A DNA stretch of 43,008 nucleotides from Leptolyngbya sp. (lineage in GTDB: Bacteria; Cyanobacteriota; Cyanobacteriia; Leptolyngbyales; Leptolyngbyaceae): contig QBMH01000011.1 in assembly GCA_003249025.1 (NCBI GenBank), forward strand, positions 1 through 43,008, read 5' to 3'. Of the stretch, positions 1 through 8,447 are shown one piece after another (the stretch's first letter is position 1; every line of letters begins with the position of its first letter). Position numbers and translations under genes: made by a program. Below the pieces are notes generated by a model. The model worked only from the letters and a program-made list of their open reading frames with translations. It did no database searches and was not told the DNA's origin.

Positions 1-47
1 ATCTCTACATCCCTCAGTTTATCTGATCTGTAGCTACTCCAATTTAA

Positions 48-88
48 TTTGGTATTAGCCTCACCTCTGGGAAAGGCTTAATACCAAA
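48..88 (-). terminator. Putative terminator hairpin downstream of hup
   Basis: An inverted repeat lies just past the hup stop codon: TTTGGTATTAGCC at 48-60 pairs with GGCTTAATACCAAA at 75-88 with one bulged base and a 14-base loop. On the minus strand it is followed by an AT-rich stretch and not by a clean T run, so intrinsic termination is plausible but weakly supported. Confidence 0.5.
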
Positions 89-96
89 CATATAGA

Positions 97-381
97 TTAC
101 TCGCCTTTTCCAACGACTTTATCTTTAAATGATTTGCCAGCGCTAAATGCTGGAACTTTTGTTGCCGGAATTTTGATTGGCTCGCCAGTCGAGGGGTTGC
201 GTCCTTCCCGCGCTTGGCGATCGCGGGATTCAAAGGTGCCAAACCCAACTAACGTTATCTTCTCACCACTAGCAACGGTATCTACAATGACATCCAACAG
301 TGCCGAAAGCACAACATCAGCATCTTTCTTAGTGACAGTTGCCTTTTCAGCAATCTTGTCAACCAGTTCACCTTTATTCAT
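97..381 (-). CDS. hup: HU family DNA-binding protein
   Basis: A 94-residue histone-like nucleoid protein that would bind and bend DNA as a dimer. The N-terminal helices (MNKGELVDKIAEKA) are followed by the beta-arm region with the family hallmark GRNPSTGEPIKIPA around residues 59-73 and the closing FSAGKSFKDKV helix. The length matches the usual 90-95 residues. The ATG is preceded by an AAGGA-type ribosome binding site, and a promoter with a perfect TATAAT lies about 30 bases further upstream. The gene stands alone. Identity is very secure; which of the cyanobacterial HU paralogues it is cannot be said from this window. Confidence 0.96.
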   Translation of the reverse strand: MNKGELVDKIAEKATVTKKDADVVLSALLDVIVDTVASGEKITLVGFGTFESRDRQAREGRNPSTGEPIKIPATKVPAFSAGKSFKDKVVGKGE

Positions 382-410
382 ATTCCAAAATCCTTAGAAT
401 GACTGCTGTG

Positions 411-438
411 ATTATACTTGAGGGTTTTGAAAGTGCAA
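411..438 (-). promoter_or_regulatory. Putative sigma-70 promoter of hup
   Basis: Read on the minus strand there is a perfect -10 TATAAT (416 down to 411) and, 16 bases upstream, TTGCAC as a partial -35 (438 down to 433). The -10 sits about 30 bases before the hup start codon, which is a suitable distance for a short leader with the ribosome binding site. Confidence 0.5.
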
Positions 439-687
439 CAGTTTTGCTAATCTCCGAAAATAATTTTATTATCTAAACGCTTTAAATTATTCACCAACCC
501 CTCATCTGGCAAGGATTCTAGCCAATGGGCACCTATTTCCTTAGACGCAACATAGCTTTATCGGAAAAAGTGTTTTAGTGTTCTGTTAAGAATCCTTTAA
601 GACATTGAAAACTCTCATTCAGTAGCCTCTCAATTATTTCCTATCCATCTAATTAAAGTGGATACACCATTAAGCTAAGGGCTTCAA
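439..687. other. Intergenic, no gene seen
   Basis: AT-rich spacer between the hup promoter and the end of the next minus-strand gene. I see no open reading frame with a ribosome binding site, no tRNA-like cloverleaf and no strong hairpin. Confidence 0.5.
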
Positions 688-1323
688 TTAACGCTGCAAA
701 ATATCTGTTAGGAAGTCAGTTAAGCACATCGGATCAATCTCTTGAAAAACTTTGGTGTGAACAATATCAAACTTTGCACCCAGGCGCGATCGCAAATCAT
801 CGTCCAAGGCAGATAGAAACCCTCTGGCGATCAAGTCATCCCCAATGTGAGCAAAACCAATTCCCAATTCATTATCTGAATCCAGCGCATCCGCAGCATG
901 GGCGATCGCCTTCGCGATTTTCATTCGCTCCAATGGTTCACCATCAATCAACACGATAATAATGGCTCCATTCTGCTTCATCAGCTTTGCAGTCTTGCGG
1001 ATAAAGTATTCATCTAGAGCCAACTGCAAACCATCTAGCAAAGAAAGGGTTTTTGGAGGGTAGTTCTCTTGAAAAATTTCGTCTACTTGCGCTGGAGTCA
1101 CTTGCTCGTATCGTTTGAATGCACCCTCCGAATGGTCACGAGAGGAAATATAAACCGTAATTCCATCGGGATCGAGTTCTTCGCAGGTTTGAGCTAATGC
1201 CACAATTGCCGAGTGAGCCGCCGCCCAACGATGATCATAGCCCGGAGGCATGGTAGTAATACTGGCAGCGGTTTTTGCGACGATTAGGGTATAGTCGCGG
1301 TTTTCTAGCAGGGTGTTGGGCAT
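688..1323 (-). CDS. VWA-domain-like protein with degenerate MIDAS
   Basis: A 211-residue protein resembling the single-domain von Willebrand A proteins common in cyanobacteria, whose family form begins roughly LENRDYTLIIDKSGSMS. Here the same segment reads LENRDYTLIVAKTAAS (residues 6-21), so the first Asp and both Ser of the metal-ion-dependent adhesion site are lost (A16, T18, A20), while the later DGEP segment is kept. The rest of the fold (DPDGITVYISS, FKRYEQVT, GLQLALDEYF, FDIVHTKVF) is recognisable. The start at 1323 is chosen because GAGGAAA lies 8-10 bases upstream and because the protein then begins like its relatives; an ATG at 1350 would add nine residues. Function is unknown; loss of the metal site suggests a non-metal-binding protein. 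Confidence 0.8.
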   Translation of the reverse strand: MPNTLLENRDYTLIVAKTAASITTMPPGYDHRWAAAHSAIVALAQTCEELDPDGITVYISSRDHSEGAFKRYEQVTPAQVDEIFQENYPPKTLSLLDGLQLALDEYFIRKTAKLMKQNGAIIIVLIDGEPLERMKIAKAIAHAADALDSDNELGIGFAHIGDDLIARGFLSALDDDLRSRLGAKFDIVHTKVFQEIDPMCLTDFLTDILQR

Positions 1324-1675
1324 ATAAATATTTTCCTCAGAGCAGTGCAAAACGCAAGCCAGAAATCAGCAATATTCTAGCTTGACTCTTGGCTTTCAAA
1401 TTCTAGATTTTTTCTGTAGAGCGTTTTTGGGGAGGACTTAACTGAAAGCGCTATTGCTATTAGCGTTGCCATTATCAAGCTAAAAATTTGTAGAATTATT
1501 TTTTTTACATATAAAATTCAATCAGCTATTCAAACTCACTTTCAAAGGCAATCTACTCCACTCCTATCATTAAGTTTTTTCCAAAAATCGTTTTTTATTC
1601 TCTCTGACAATATAATTCTCAGTAATATTACTTATACCCGCTAAAAAAATATCCAGCTAAAAAGGCGTTCCTGGC
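1324..1675. other. AT-rich divergent intergenic region
   Basis: About 350 bases between a minus-strand and a plus-strand gene, very AT-rich with T runs near 1499-1507 and 1577-1597. It presumably carries the promoters of both neighbours, but I could not pick a convincing -35/-10 pair. No small ORF or RNA gene is apparent. Confidence 0.45.
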
Positions 1676-4600
1676 ATGGCTCAGACTTGGTATCGGCATC
1701 GGGCACCTGTCGCGATCGCTAGCTTCGGACTTGCTGGATTATGCTTCACTGCGATCCCGTCTTCGGCTCAGATCAGTCCCGATCAAACCTTGGGAAACGA
1801 GTCATCGATTGTTTCGCCGAATGTTGCGGTGCACGGATTTCCAGCAGAACTGATCCAGGGCGGAGCCATACGCGGGGTAAATTTATTTCATAGCTTTTCA
1901 CAATTTAATGTGCGGGATGGGCAGCGAGTTTACTTTGCCAACCCAGTCGGCATTGAAACCATCTTAAGCCGCGTCACGGGAGCCGATCCCTCTAAAATCT
2001 TCGGAACCTTGGGCGTGAATGGCACAGCCAACCTGTTTTTGATCAATCCGAACGGCATTTTGTTTGGACCTAATGCCCGTTTAGATGTGGCGGGTTCTTT
2101 TTTAGCCAGTACCGCCAGCAGCTTCAAGTTTCCCGATGGCAGCGAATTCAGCGCCACGAATCCTCAAGCTCCGCCATTACTAACGGTGAATATCCGTCCT
2201 GGTTTGCAATATGGCGCAAACCACCAGGCAACGATCGCCAATGCTGGCAACCTGACCGCCGGAAAAGACCTGACCTTGGCAGCAGGCAACCTGGATCTGC
2301 AAGGACAACTGCAAGCAGGTGGCGACTTAACCCTGAGAGCATTGGACACCGTGAAAATTCGCGATCGCCTCACCACTCCCTTCATCGCTGCCGCAGGTGG
2401 AGCGCTGACCGTACAAGGCGATAGCGGGATCGACATCTTCGCCCTCAATCACCTCAACAGCGGCTTATTTTCTGGCGGCGATCTGGTGCTGCGAAGTAAC
2501 AGCGCAGTCGGCGGCGATGCCCATTACACAGCAGGCGGCGACTTTCGGATTGAAACATTAAATGCCACGCTTGGAAATCTTGTCAGTCCTCACGATCCAG
2601 TGATTCGCGCCCAAGGAAATGTTATTTTTAACGACTACACGGGTGCCTCACTTCATATTTTGGCTGGAGGCAGCGTTATTGTGTCAGGAACGATTTTCAT
2701 TACCGCTCCCGACGGCGTGAATGGCTTAGTTGAAACCATGATGCTATCGGATGGCAAAACAGTCGTAAACATCAATGGCAGAACCACTCCAACCTTAGAT
2801 ATTCGTGCCGGAACAACTGCTGTGGGCATCCCAATTGGGTTGACCGGTGCCGGAGTGGGTTTTATACCAGCGCCTATCATTGGCATTACTCCAACCAATG
2901 CTGACATTCGCCTTGGCACTATTTTCACCCCAGCCAACAGTGAAGGGTTAGTTCTTCTCACGAATCAATATCAGCCCAATGCGCTCAATGGCTCAATTCA
3001 GGTCAATCTGATCGACACGTCCGTCAACTCCTTTCTAACTAATGGCGGTGCAGTATTTATCGATTCTCGTAGCGATGTGATTGCAAGTACCCTCAACACC
3101 TCCGCATCGATTGGTAGCGGTGGGCGAGTGGTGCTGTTTGCGAAGGGATCGATCGCAACGGATGCAATCAACGCCGCAACCTCTAGCCTCATCAGCCTAA
3201 ATGGGGGCGAGGTCACTCTCCAGTCAACTGGCAATCTGACCACAGGCGAAATCAGGACAGATGGGGGCTTGTTTGGGGCAGGGGGCGCGATCAACCTGAC
3301 CAGCACGGCTGGCACCATTGGATTTCGCCCTGGTAGTCAAGTCAACAGTGCAACCTACGGCGCAGCATCCAGCGGCAATATTGCTCTCACGGCTAGAGCC
3401 GTAGACATTACACCGGGCACATCTCTAATCACGTCGTCTTTTGCCACTGGAGCCGCCGGAAACATCACGATTAATTCACCGGCTGTCAGCCTATCTGGGG
3501 CGCAACTTCTGGCTGTGGCTAGTAACGTGGGGAGTGCTGGAGCGATCGCTATCAATACCGGCACAACGGGAACAGTAACCTTTCAAGATCGTTCAGTTGC
3601 CTCCTCGTTTACCATTGGCACGGGTGCAGCAGGTGCTATTTCCATTAACACCGGACAGTTGACGGTACAAAACTCTGCGATCGCTAGTGTTACGCTGGAC
3701 GCGATCGACTTAGGATTAACTGGATTTACGGGCGGTGGTCAAGGCGGCAATTTGACTATCAACGCCGCTGAGTCAGTCAATCTTATGAACACCTTACCAA
3801 CGAATGTTTTTGACTTTGATGTCGAAACACCTGCTGGTATCAGTACTATTTCTGCACCTGTTGGTCTGTTTAGCCGCAGCCAGTCATCCGGCAAAGCAGG
3901 TGATATTCAAATTAGCACTCAGCAGTTGGTTGTTGAAGGTGGCGCATCCATTGCCACCTCGACTAGCCGTAGTGGTCAAGCTGGTAGCCTAATCGTCAAT
4001 GCTTCCAGTTCGGTTGAGTTAAGTGGCACCAGTCTCTCCGCTCAATCGGCTGGTGAATTGGTTCGGGTTTCCACAGGATTGTTTACCGAAGCCGATGCCA
4101 ATTCTACGGGAAATGCTGGCAGCATTGAAATCGACACAAGGCGATTGCTAGTGCGAGATGGTGCGGTTGTGTCTACCTCTGCCGCAGAAAGAACATCGGG
4201 GCGGGGTGGAGATTTGACCATTAGGGCTGATACTGTCGAGGTGATTGGAACCTCTGCCGATGTACTAAACCGGAGCGCATTGATCACGGCAACAGTGGGT
4301 ACGGGTGACGCTGGAAATCTTATGATTGACACCCGTCAGCTATGGGTTCTCAATGGAGGAGTGATTTCTAGCAGCACCTTAGATCAAGGACGCAGCGGTA
4401 GTTTAACCATCAATGCCTCGGAATCGGTCAATTTGATTGGCACTGCACCCGATACTCTACCCAGCACACTGGCAACCAGTACCGCTGGAACAGGAGATGG
4501 TGGCACGCTCACTCTTCAAACCCGCCGCCTAGTAGTTCTAGATGGAGCCTTGGTTTCTGCTGCTACCTATAACCAGGGTGTTGGGGGGAATCTGCATATT

Positions 4601-5896
4601 AACGCTTCTGAGGCAGTGGAATTAGCGGGGCAAGCTAGGGATGGTCGTCCAGGAGGATTGTCTGCCGGGTCTGGAATTGAGGGTTATTCTCAGGTGATTG
4701 ATCGCCTACTGCAAAGCTTCCAGATTGATAAGCAAATTGATACCTCCAAAGCATCAGGGGCAGGAGGAAATGTGCGGGTTGCAACGAACTCGCTAACGCT
4801 GCGAGACGGAGCCACGATTTCAACTGAAACCATTGGTCCCGGTATGGGTGGCGACATTTTGGTACAAGCCTCAACTGTCTCGTTAAATACAGCAGCTCAA
4901 GTTTCTGCCCGAACATCTGGGGCGGGGGCGGCAGGGGATATTGTACTTCAGGTGGGCGATCACCTATCGCTTACTGGCTTAGGTACTGGCTTGTTTGCCA
5001 ACACTGAATCACAATCAACTGGCAGAGGTGGTAGCATTTTTGTGACCGCTCCAACCAGCCTAATTCAAGACGGGGCAGGCATTAGCGTCGGCAGTCGGGG
5101 TCAGGGTCAGGGCGGTAATATTCAAGTGAGTGGTCGAACGCTCACGCTCCGCGATCGCGCTTATCTCACGGCTGAAACTCTCAGTACTGACGGAGGTAAT
5201 ATCGCAATCACTTTAGCTGACCTGTTGGTATTGCGCCGGAATAGCTTAATTTCAACCACCGCAGGCACAGCTCAACGTGGCGGCAATGGAGGCAACATCA
5301 CCATTTATATTCCCGATGGGTTTATTGTCGCGGTGCGATCGGAAAATAGCGATATTGCTGCGAATGCATTTACAGGCAACGGGGGACAGGTCAATATTAC
5401 TGCCTATGGCATCTTTGGCATTCAACCTCGCCCGAAGCTCACGCCATTCAGTGATATTACTGCCAGTTCGCAGTTTGGCATCAATGGCACCATTCTCCTC
5501 AGTACGCCCAATGTTGATCCAAGTCGGGGATTAGTTGCCTTTCCTGGAAATCTTGTTGATCCTGCCCGCCAGATTGCCCAGACCTGTGTTCCTCAAGGAG
5601 CAGCACGAGCGAATTCCTTCACAATAACGGGGCGCGCAGGATTACCTGCCAGTCCCGATGAACCATTACAAAGCCAAGAGGGACTGGCAGATTGGGTCAT
5701 TGTTCAGGATGAAAGCAGTCCATTCAGGGGGAATGGAAAAACACAAAGCAGTTTGCCTTTACAGGTGCCCTCACTGATTGAAGCTCAAGGATGGGTGCAA
5801 GAAGCAGATGGCACGATCGCTCTGATTGCCCACGCCCCAAACGCAGTTCCCGCCAAGTCCTGGCTGCGATCGCCGGACTGCGGCGAGAAAAAGTAG
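1676..5896 (+). CDS. Filamentous hemagglutinin N-terminal domain protein (TpsA-like exoprotein)
   Basis: A 1406-residue secreted beta-helix protein of the two-partner secretion type. A signal peptide covers residues 1-32 (basic start, hydrophobic GLAGLCFTA, cleavage near SSAQ). The TPS/hemagglutination-activity domain follows to about residue 170 and includes the hallmark NLFLINPNGILFGPNARLDV. The bulk is made of degenerate repeats such as NLTINASESVNL and DTRQLxVxxGxxIS that are expected to stack as a right-handed beta-helix. The C-terminal end carries the cyanobacterial signature Cys-x-n-SFTITGRAGLP near residue 1320. Its outer-membrane transporter (TpsB/FhaC type) is not in the window. The ATG is preceded only by a weak AAAGGCG. 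It is likely surface-exposed or released; the ligand is unknown. Confidence 0.93.
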   Translation: MAQTWYRHRAPVAIASFGLAGLCFTAIPSSAQISPDQTLGNESSIVSPNVAVHGFPAELIQGGAIRGVNLFHSFSQFNVRDGQRVYFANPVGIETILSRVTGADPSKIFGTLGVNGTANLFLINPNGILFGPNARLDVAGSFLASTASSFKFPDGSEFSATNPQAPPLLTVNIRPGLQYGANHQATIANAGNLTAGKDLTLAAGNLDLQGQLQAGGDLTLRALDTVKIRDRLTTPFIAAAGGALTVQGDSGIDIFALNHLNSGLFSGGDLVLRSNSAVGGDAHYTAGGDFRIETLNATLGNLVSPHDPVIRAQGNVIFNDYTGASLHILAGGSVIVSGTIFITAPDGVNGLVETMMLSDGKTVVNINGRTTPTLDIRAGTTAVGIPIGLTGAGVGFIPAPIIGITPTNADIRLGTIFTPANSEGLVLLTNQYQPNALNGSIQVNLIDTSVNSFLTNGGAVFIDSRSDVIASTLNTSASIGSGGRVVLFAKGSIATDAINAATSSLISLNGGEVTLQSTGNLTTGEIRTDGGLFGAGGAINLTSTAGTIGFRPGSQVNSATYGAASSGNIALTARAVDITPGTSLITSSFATGAAGNITINSPAVSLSGAQLLAVASNVGSAGAIAINTGTTGTVTFQDRSVASSFTIGTGAAGAISINTGQLTVQNSAIASVTLDAIDLGLTGFTGGGQGGNLTINAAESVNLMNTLPTNVFDFDVETPAGISTISAPVGLFSRSQSSGKAGDIQISTQQLVVEGGASIATSTSRSGQAGSLIVNASSSVELSGTSLSAQSAGELVRVSTGLFTEADANSTGNAGSIEIDTRRLLVRDGAVVSTSAAERTSGRGGDLTIRADTVEVIGTSADVLNRSALITATVGTGDAGNLMIDTRQLWVLNGGVISSSTLDQGRSGSLTINASESVNLIGTAPDTLPSTLATSTAGTGDGGTLTLQTRRLVVLDGALVSAATYNQGVGGNLHINASEAVELAGQARDGRPGGLSAGSGIEGYSQVIDRLLQSFQIDKQIDTSKASGAGGNVRVATNSLTLRDGATISTETIGPGMGGDILVQASTVSLNTAAQVSARTSGAGAAGDIVLQVGDHLSLTGLGTGLFANTESQSTGRGGSIFVTAPTSLIQDGAGISVGSRGQGQGGNIQVSGRTLTLRDRAYLTAETLSTDGGNIAITLADLLVLRRNSLISTTAGTAQRGGNGGNITIYIPDGFIVAVRSENSDIAANAFTGNGGQVNITAYGIFGIQPRPKLTPFSDITASSQFGINGTILLSTPNVDPSRGLVAFPGNLVDPARQIAQTCVPQGAARANSFTITGRAGLPASPDEPLQSQEGLADWVIVQDESSPFRGNGKTQSSLPLQVPSLIEAQGWVQEADGTIALIAHAPNAVPAKSWLRSPDCGEKK

Positions 5897-6063
5897 TTGG
5901 GATGAGCCAGGGAAAGCCCGTTCCAATCCTCTGTGATTCTCCCGATTCTGTCTATTTCCATGGATAGAATCCCTGAGATCGCCCCAGTTCAACTTATTCA
6001 TATAGAGCGCACAGAAGCCAGTCGTACAGTAGAATATGACGGTTGTATTGTGCGACACGAACC

Positions 6064-7359
6064 TTGATTGAGCGCTATACTCTGCCCGCAATGGGCAACT
6101 TGTGGACGGACGATTACAAGCTGAAAACCTGGCTGGATGTGGAGATCGCGGTGTGCGAAGCTCAGGCAGATCTGGGCTATATTCCAGCGGAGGCAGTGGC
6201 AGAAATTAAGGCGAAGGCAAAGTTTGATCCGCAGCGAGTGCTGGAGATTGAAAAAGAAGTCAAGCATGATGTGATTGCCTTTCTCACCAATGTGAATGAG
6301 CATGTGGGCGATGTGGGTCGCTACATTCACTTGGGCATGACCAGTTCCGATATGTTAGATACGGCGTTGGCGCTGCAAATGGTTGCCAGCTTGGATGTGA
6401 TTTTGACGCAGCTTGAATCACTGATTCAGGCAATTCGGTTTCAGGCGCAGCAGCATCGCAACACGGTAATGATTGGGCGATCGCACGGGATTCACGCTGA
6501 ACCGATTACCTTTGGCTTTAAGTTGGCGGGGTGGCTGGCGGAAATGTTGCGTCATCGCGATCGCCTCTCCTATTTGCATAACGATATTGCGGTTGGCAAA
6601 ATCTCTGGCGCAGTCGGCACTTACGCTAATGTCGATCCACAAATTGAAGCGCTCACCTGCCAAAAATTGGGGCTGCAACCGGATTGTGCGTCTACTCAGG
6701 TCGTGTCGCGCGATCGCCATGCCAATTTCTTTAACCATCTGGCATTGCTGACGGCTTCGATTGAGCGCATCGCTGTCGAAATCCGTAACCTGCAACGCAC
6801 TGATGTGTTGGAAGTGGAAGAGTTCTTTTCTAAAGGTCAAAAAGGCTCCTCTGCCATGCCCCATAAGCGCAACCCGATTCGCTCTGAGCGGTTGACGGGC
6901 ATGGCGCGACTGGTGCGCGGGTATGCCGTGGCTGCGCTTGAAAATGTGGCGTTGTGGCACGAGCGCGATATTTCCCACAGTTCCGTGGAGCGGGTCGCCC
7001 TGCCCGATGCCTGCATTCTGACCCATTTCATGCTGGTGGAAACCACGGATTTAGTCAAAAATCTGCTGGTCTATCCCGACAATATGAGCCGAAATCTAAA
7101 CATTTATGGCGGCGTGGTGTTCAGCCAGCGGGTGATGTTAACTCTAGTGGAAAAAGGCATGAAGCGAGAAGAAGCCTATGAGATCGCCCAATCTTGCGCC
7201 CACACTGCCTGGAATAAACCCGATGGCAACTTTCGCGCCCAAATTGAGCAAGATCCGCGTGTGACAGCACTCCTCACACCCGAAGAGATCGCCGCCTGCT
7301 TCGACCCACTGCACCACCTCCGCAACCTCGATCAAATCTATCAGCGCCTAGGAATTTAG
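6064..7359 (+). CDS. purB: Adenylosuccinate lyase
   Basis: A 431-residue enzyme of the fumarase/aspartase superfamily that cleaves SAICAR to AICAR plus fumarate and adenylosuccinate to AMP plus fumarate in purine synthesis. The superfamily signature SSAMPHKRNP is at residues 272-281, the catalytic-region GRSHGIHAEP at about 138-147 and the TSSD segment near 93-97. I chose the TTG at 6064 because the product then begins MIERYTLPAMGNLWTD, as in other bacterial PurB proteins; an in-frame TTG at 6043 would add seven unconserved residues. There is no clear ribosome binding site. It stands alone, followed by the accessory islet. Confidence 0.96.
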   Translation: MIERYTLPAMGNLWTDDYKLKTWLDVEIAVCEAQADLGYIPAEAVAEIKAKAKFDPQRVLEIEKEVKHDVIAFLTNVNEHVGDVGRYIHLGMTSSDMLDTALALQMVASLDVILTQLESLIQAIRFQAQQHRNTVMIGRSHGIHAEPITFGFKLAGWLAEMLRHRDRLSYLHNDIAVGKISGAVGTYANVDPQIEALTCQKLGLQPDCASTQVVSRDRHANFFNHLALLTASIERIAVEIRNLQRTDVLEVEEFFSKGQKGSSAMPHKRNPIRSERLTGMARLVRGYAVAALENVALWHERDISHSSVERVALPDACILTHFMLVETTDLVKNLLVYPDNMSRNLNIYGGVVFSQRVMLTLVEKGMKREEAYEIAQSCAHTAWNKPDGNFRAQIEQDPRVTALLTPEEIAACFDPLHHLRNLDQIYQRLGI

Positions 7360-7399
7360 AGAATATCTGGAGACAGGCTCAACTTGAGGAAGATGAGTG

Positions 7400-7606
7400 A
7401 TGCGGTATACTGTTGTGATTGAGAAGGGCAGAGTCAAGCTATGGGGCCTATGTGCCTGACTTGCCGGGATGTGTGGCGGTTGCCGAAACCCTAGCAGAGG
7501 TTAAGGCTTTAATTCAGGAGGTGATCGCATTTCACCTCGAAGGCTTGCGATCAGATGCAGTGAGATTTCTGCACCGATTGCGCTCTGTGAGTATGTTGAA
7601 GCCTAG
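7400..7606 (+). pseudogene. HicB-family antitoxin-like remnant, two frameshifts
   Basis: The gene starts at ATG 7400 after a GAGGA ribosome binding site and reads MRYTVVIEKG, the usual start of HicB-like proteins. Near 7430 one extra base shifts the frame; the +1 frame then continues ESSYGAYVPDLPGC and AETLAEVKALIQEVIAFHLE, the rest of the HicB fold. Near 7562 a missing base restores the original frame, which ends ISAPIALCEYVEA and TAG at 7604-7606, again a typical HicB C-terminus. Read without shifts the ATG frame stops at 7457. A TTG-started ORF (7419-7691) covers only the middle and ends in unrelated sequence. No HicA toxin is adjacent, so it was either an orphan antitoxin or lost its partner. 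Real mutation versus sequence error cannot be decided here. Confidence 0.8.
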
Positions 7607-7635
7607 CCTATATGAAGACTATCGATATTCACTCA

Positions 7636-8421
7636 TTACCACGAAGCTGCTTCGGGAGCCAAGTCAAATAAATATTTCAACGCAGGAATGAGTTTTTGCT
7701 GGCGCTGCATTTCTCTCCAAACGGTTGGATGTTGCATTCTTTGTTGAGCTTTGACACGTTTATCTAAATGAGTCCCTTTCACTCCTGAAGCCTTGTCAGA
7801 AATATACTCTGATAGTCTTGCCCGATAGGAACCAAAAGCTTCCGCCCTTGCTTCAACCAGGTAATCTTTGGCATTTAGTCTCAGGATGTCAATCGTGTAG
7901 TCTGCGCGTTTTTGTTTTTTGGTATCCAACCCAAGGCGTGGCAGAAAATAAAAGGTATCAACAAGATCCAAATAAAGGAAATCGAGTGGATTTTCAATCC
8001 GAGGATTAATCAACACAGGATCTCCTTCTTCAGGTGGCACAACTAGAGCCTTCCGTCCACGAGTCACATCAGTAAATTGTTCAGCCATGCTGGAGAAAAC
8101 AGCAAACTGGTTATTCTTGGGTCCGTTACAGGGGCCACAAGCGTAAAGGTAGTTTTCCCAAACAAATACCGATTCAGGATACAGATCTTTGGGCTTGATA
8201 TGTTCTACTTCATCAGCTACAGAATCTTCGCAGTAGGCGCAGCGTTGTGCACCAGAACACATTTCGGTTAGAACCTGACGAACCTGCTTAAAAGTGGGAT
8301 TTCGTACCGTGTTGAGTGAGGAAAATAGCCTTTTTCCCTTATCCACCCGATCAGCGTAAGCAGAAGTGCCATCAACGGCTTTCTGCCATCTCTCAAGTTG
8401 GTCTTGGGTCGCGCTGGGCAA
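7636..8421 (-). CDS. ptuB: HNH endonuclease, PtuB-like (Septu defence)
   Basis: A 261-residue HNH nuclease. The zinc/HNH core is CAYCE at residues 61-65, EVEHIKPKDLYP at 71-82 and CGPCNGPKNNQFAVF at 95-109, giving the CxxC...H...CxxC arrangement of the PtuB/TIGR02646-type family. It lies directly downstream of a PtuA-type ATPase on the same strand, the gene order of Septu anti-phage systems, in which PtuB is the nuclease effector. The reading frame as it stands must start at the TTG at 8421. However, an ATG at 8444, four bases past the ptuA stop, encodes MIQLS, and a one-base shift would join it to RLPLPSATQ in the present frame, so a small deletion or sequence error at the 5' end is suspected. 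A retron reverse transcriptase, a known partner of PtuAB in some systems, is absent. Confidence 0.83.
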   Translation of the reverse strand: MPSATQDQLERWQKAVDGTSAYADRVDKGKRLFSSLNTVRNPTFKQVRQVLTEMCSGAQRCAYCEDSVADEVEHIKPKDLYPESVFVWENYLYACGPCNGPKNNQFAVFSSMAEQFTDVTRGRKALVVPPEEGDPVLINPRIENPLDFLYLDLVDTFYFLPRLGLDTKKQKRADYTIDILRLNAKDYLVEARAEAFGSYRARLSEYISDKASGVKGTHLDKRVKAQQRMQHPTVWREMQRQQKLIPALKYLFDLAPEAASW

Positions 8422-8447
8422 GGGCAGTCTGAAAGCTGGATCATGGT

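Noticed and set aside
4635-4916. Antisense ORFs inside the hemagglutinin gene
   Set aside because: Several long frames exist on the minus strand, but they are by-products of the repeat composition and have no start signals or conserved content.
1676-5896. CRISPR-like or tandem repeat array
   Set aside because: The repeats are degenerate protein-level beta-helix units, not equal-length DNA repeats with unique spacers.
7360-7635. A complete HicAB toxin-antitoxin pair
   Set aside because: Only HicB-like fragments were found, and no HicA-type dsRNA-binding ORF lies next to them on either strand.
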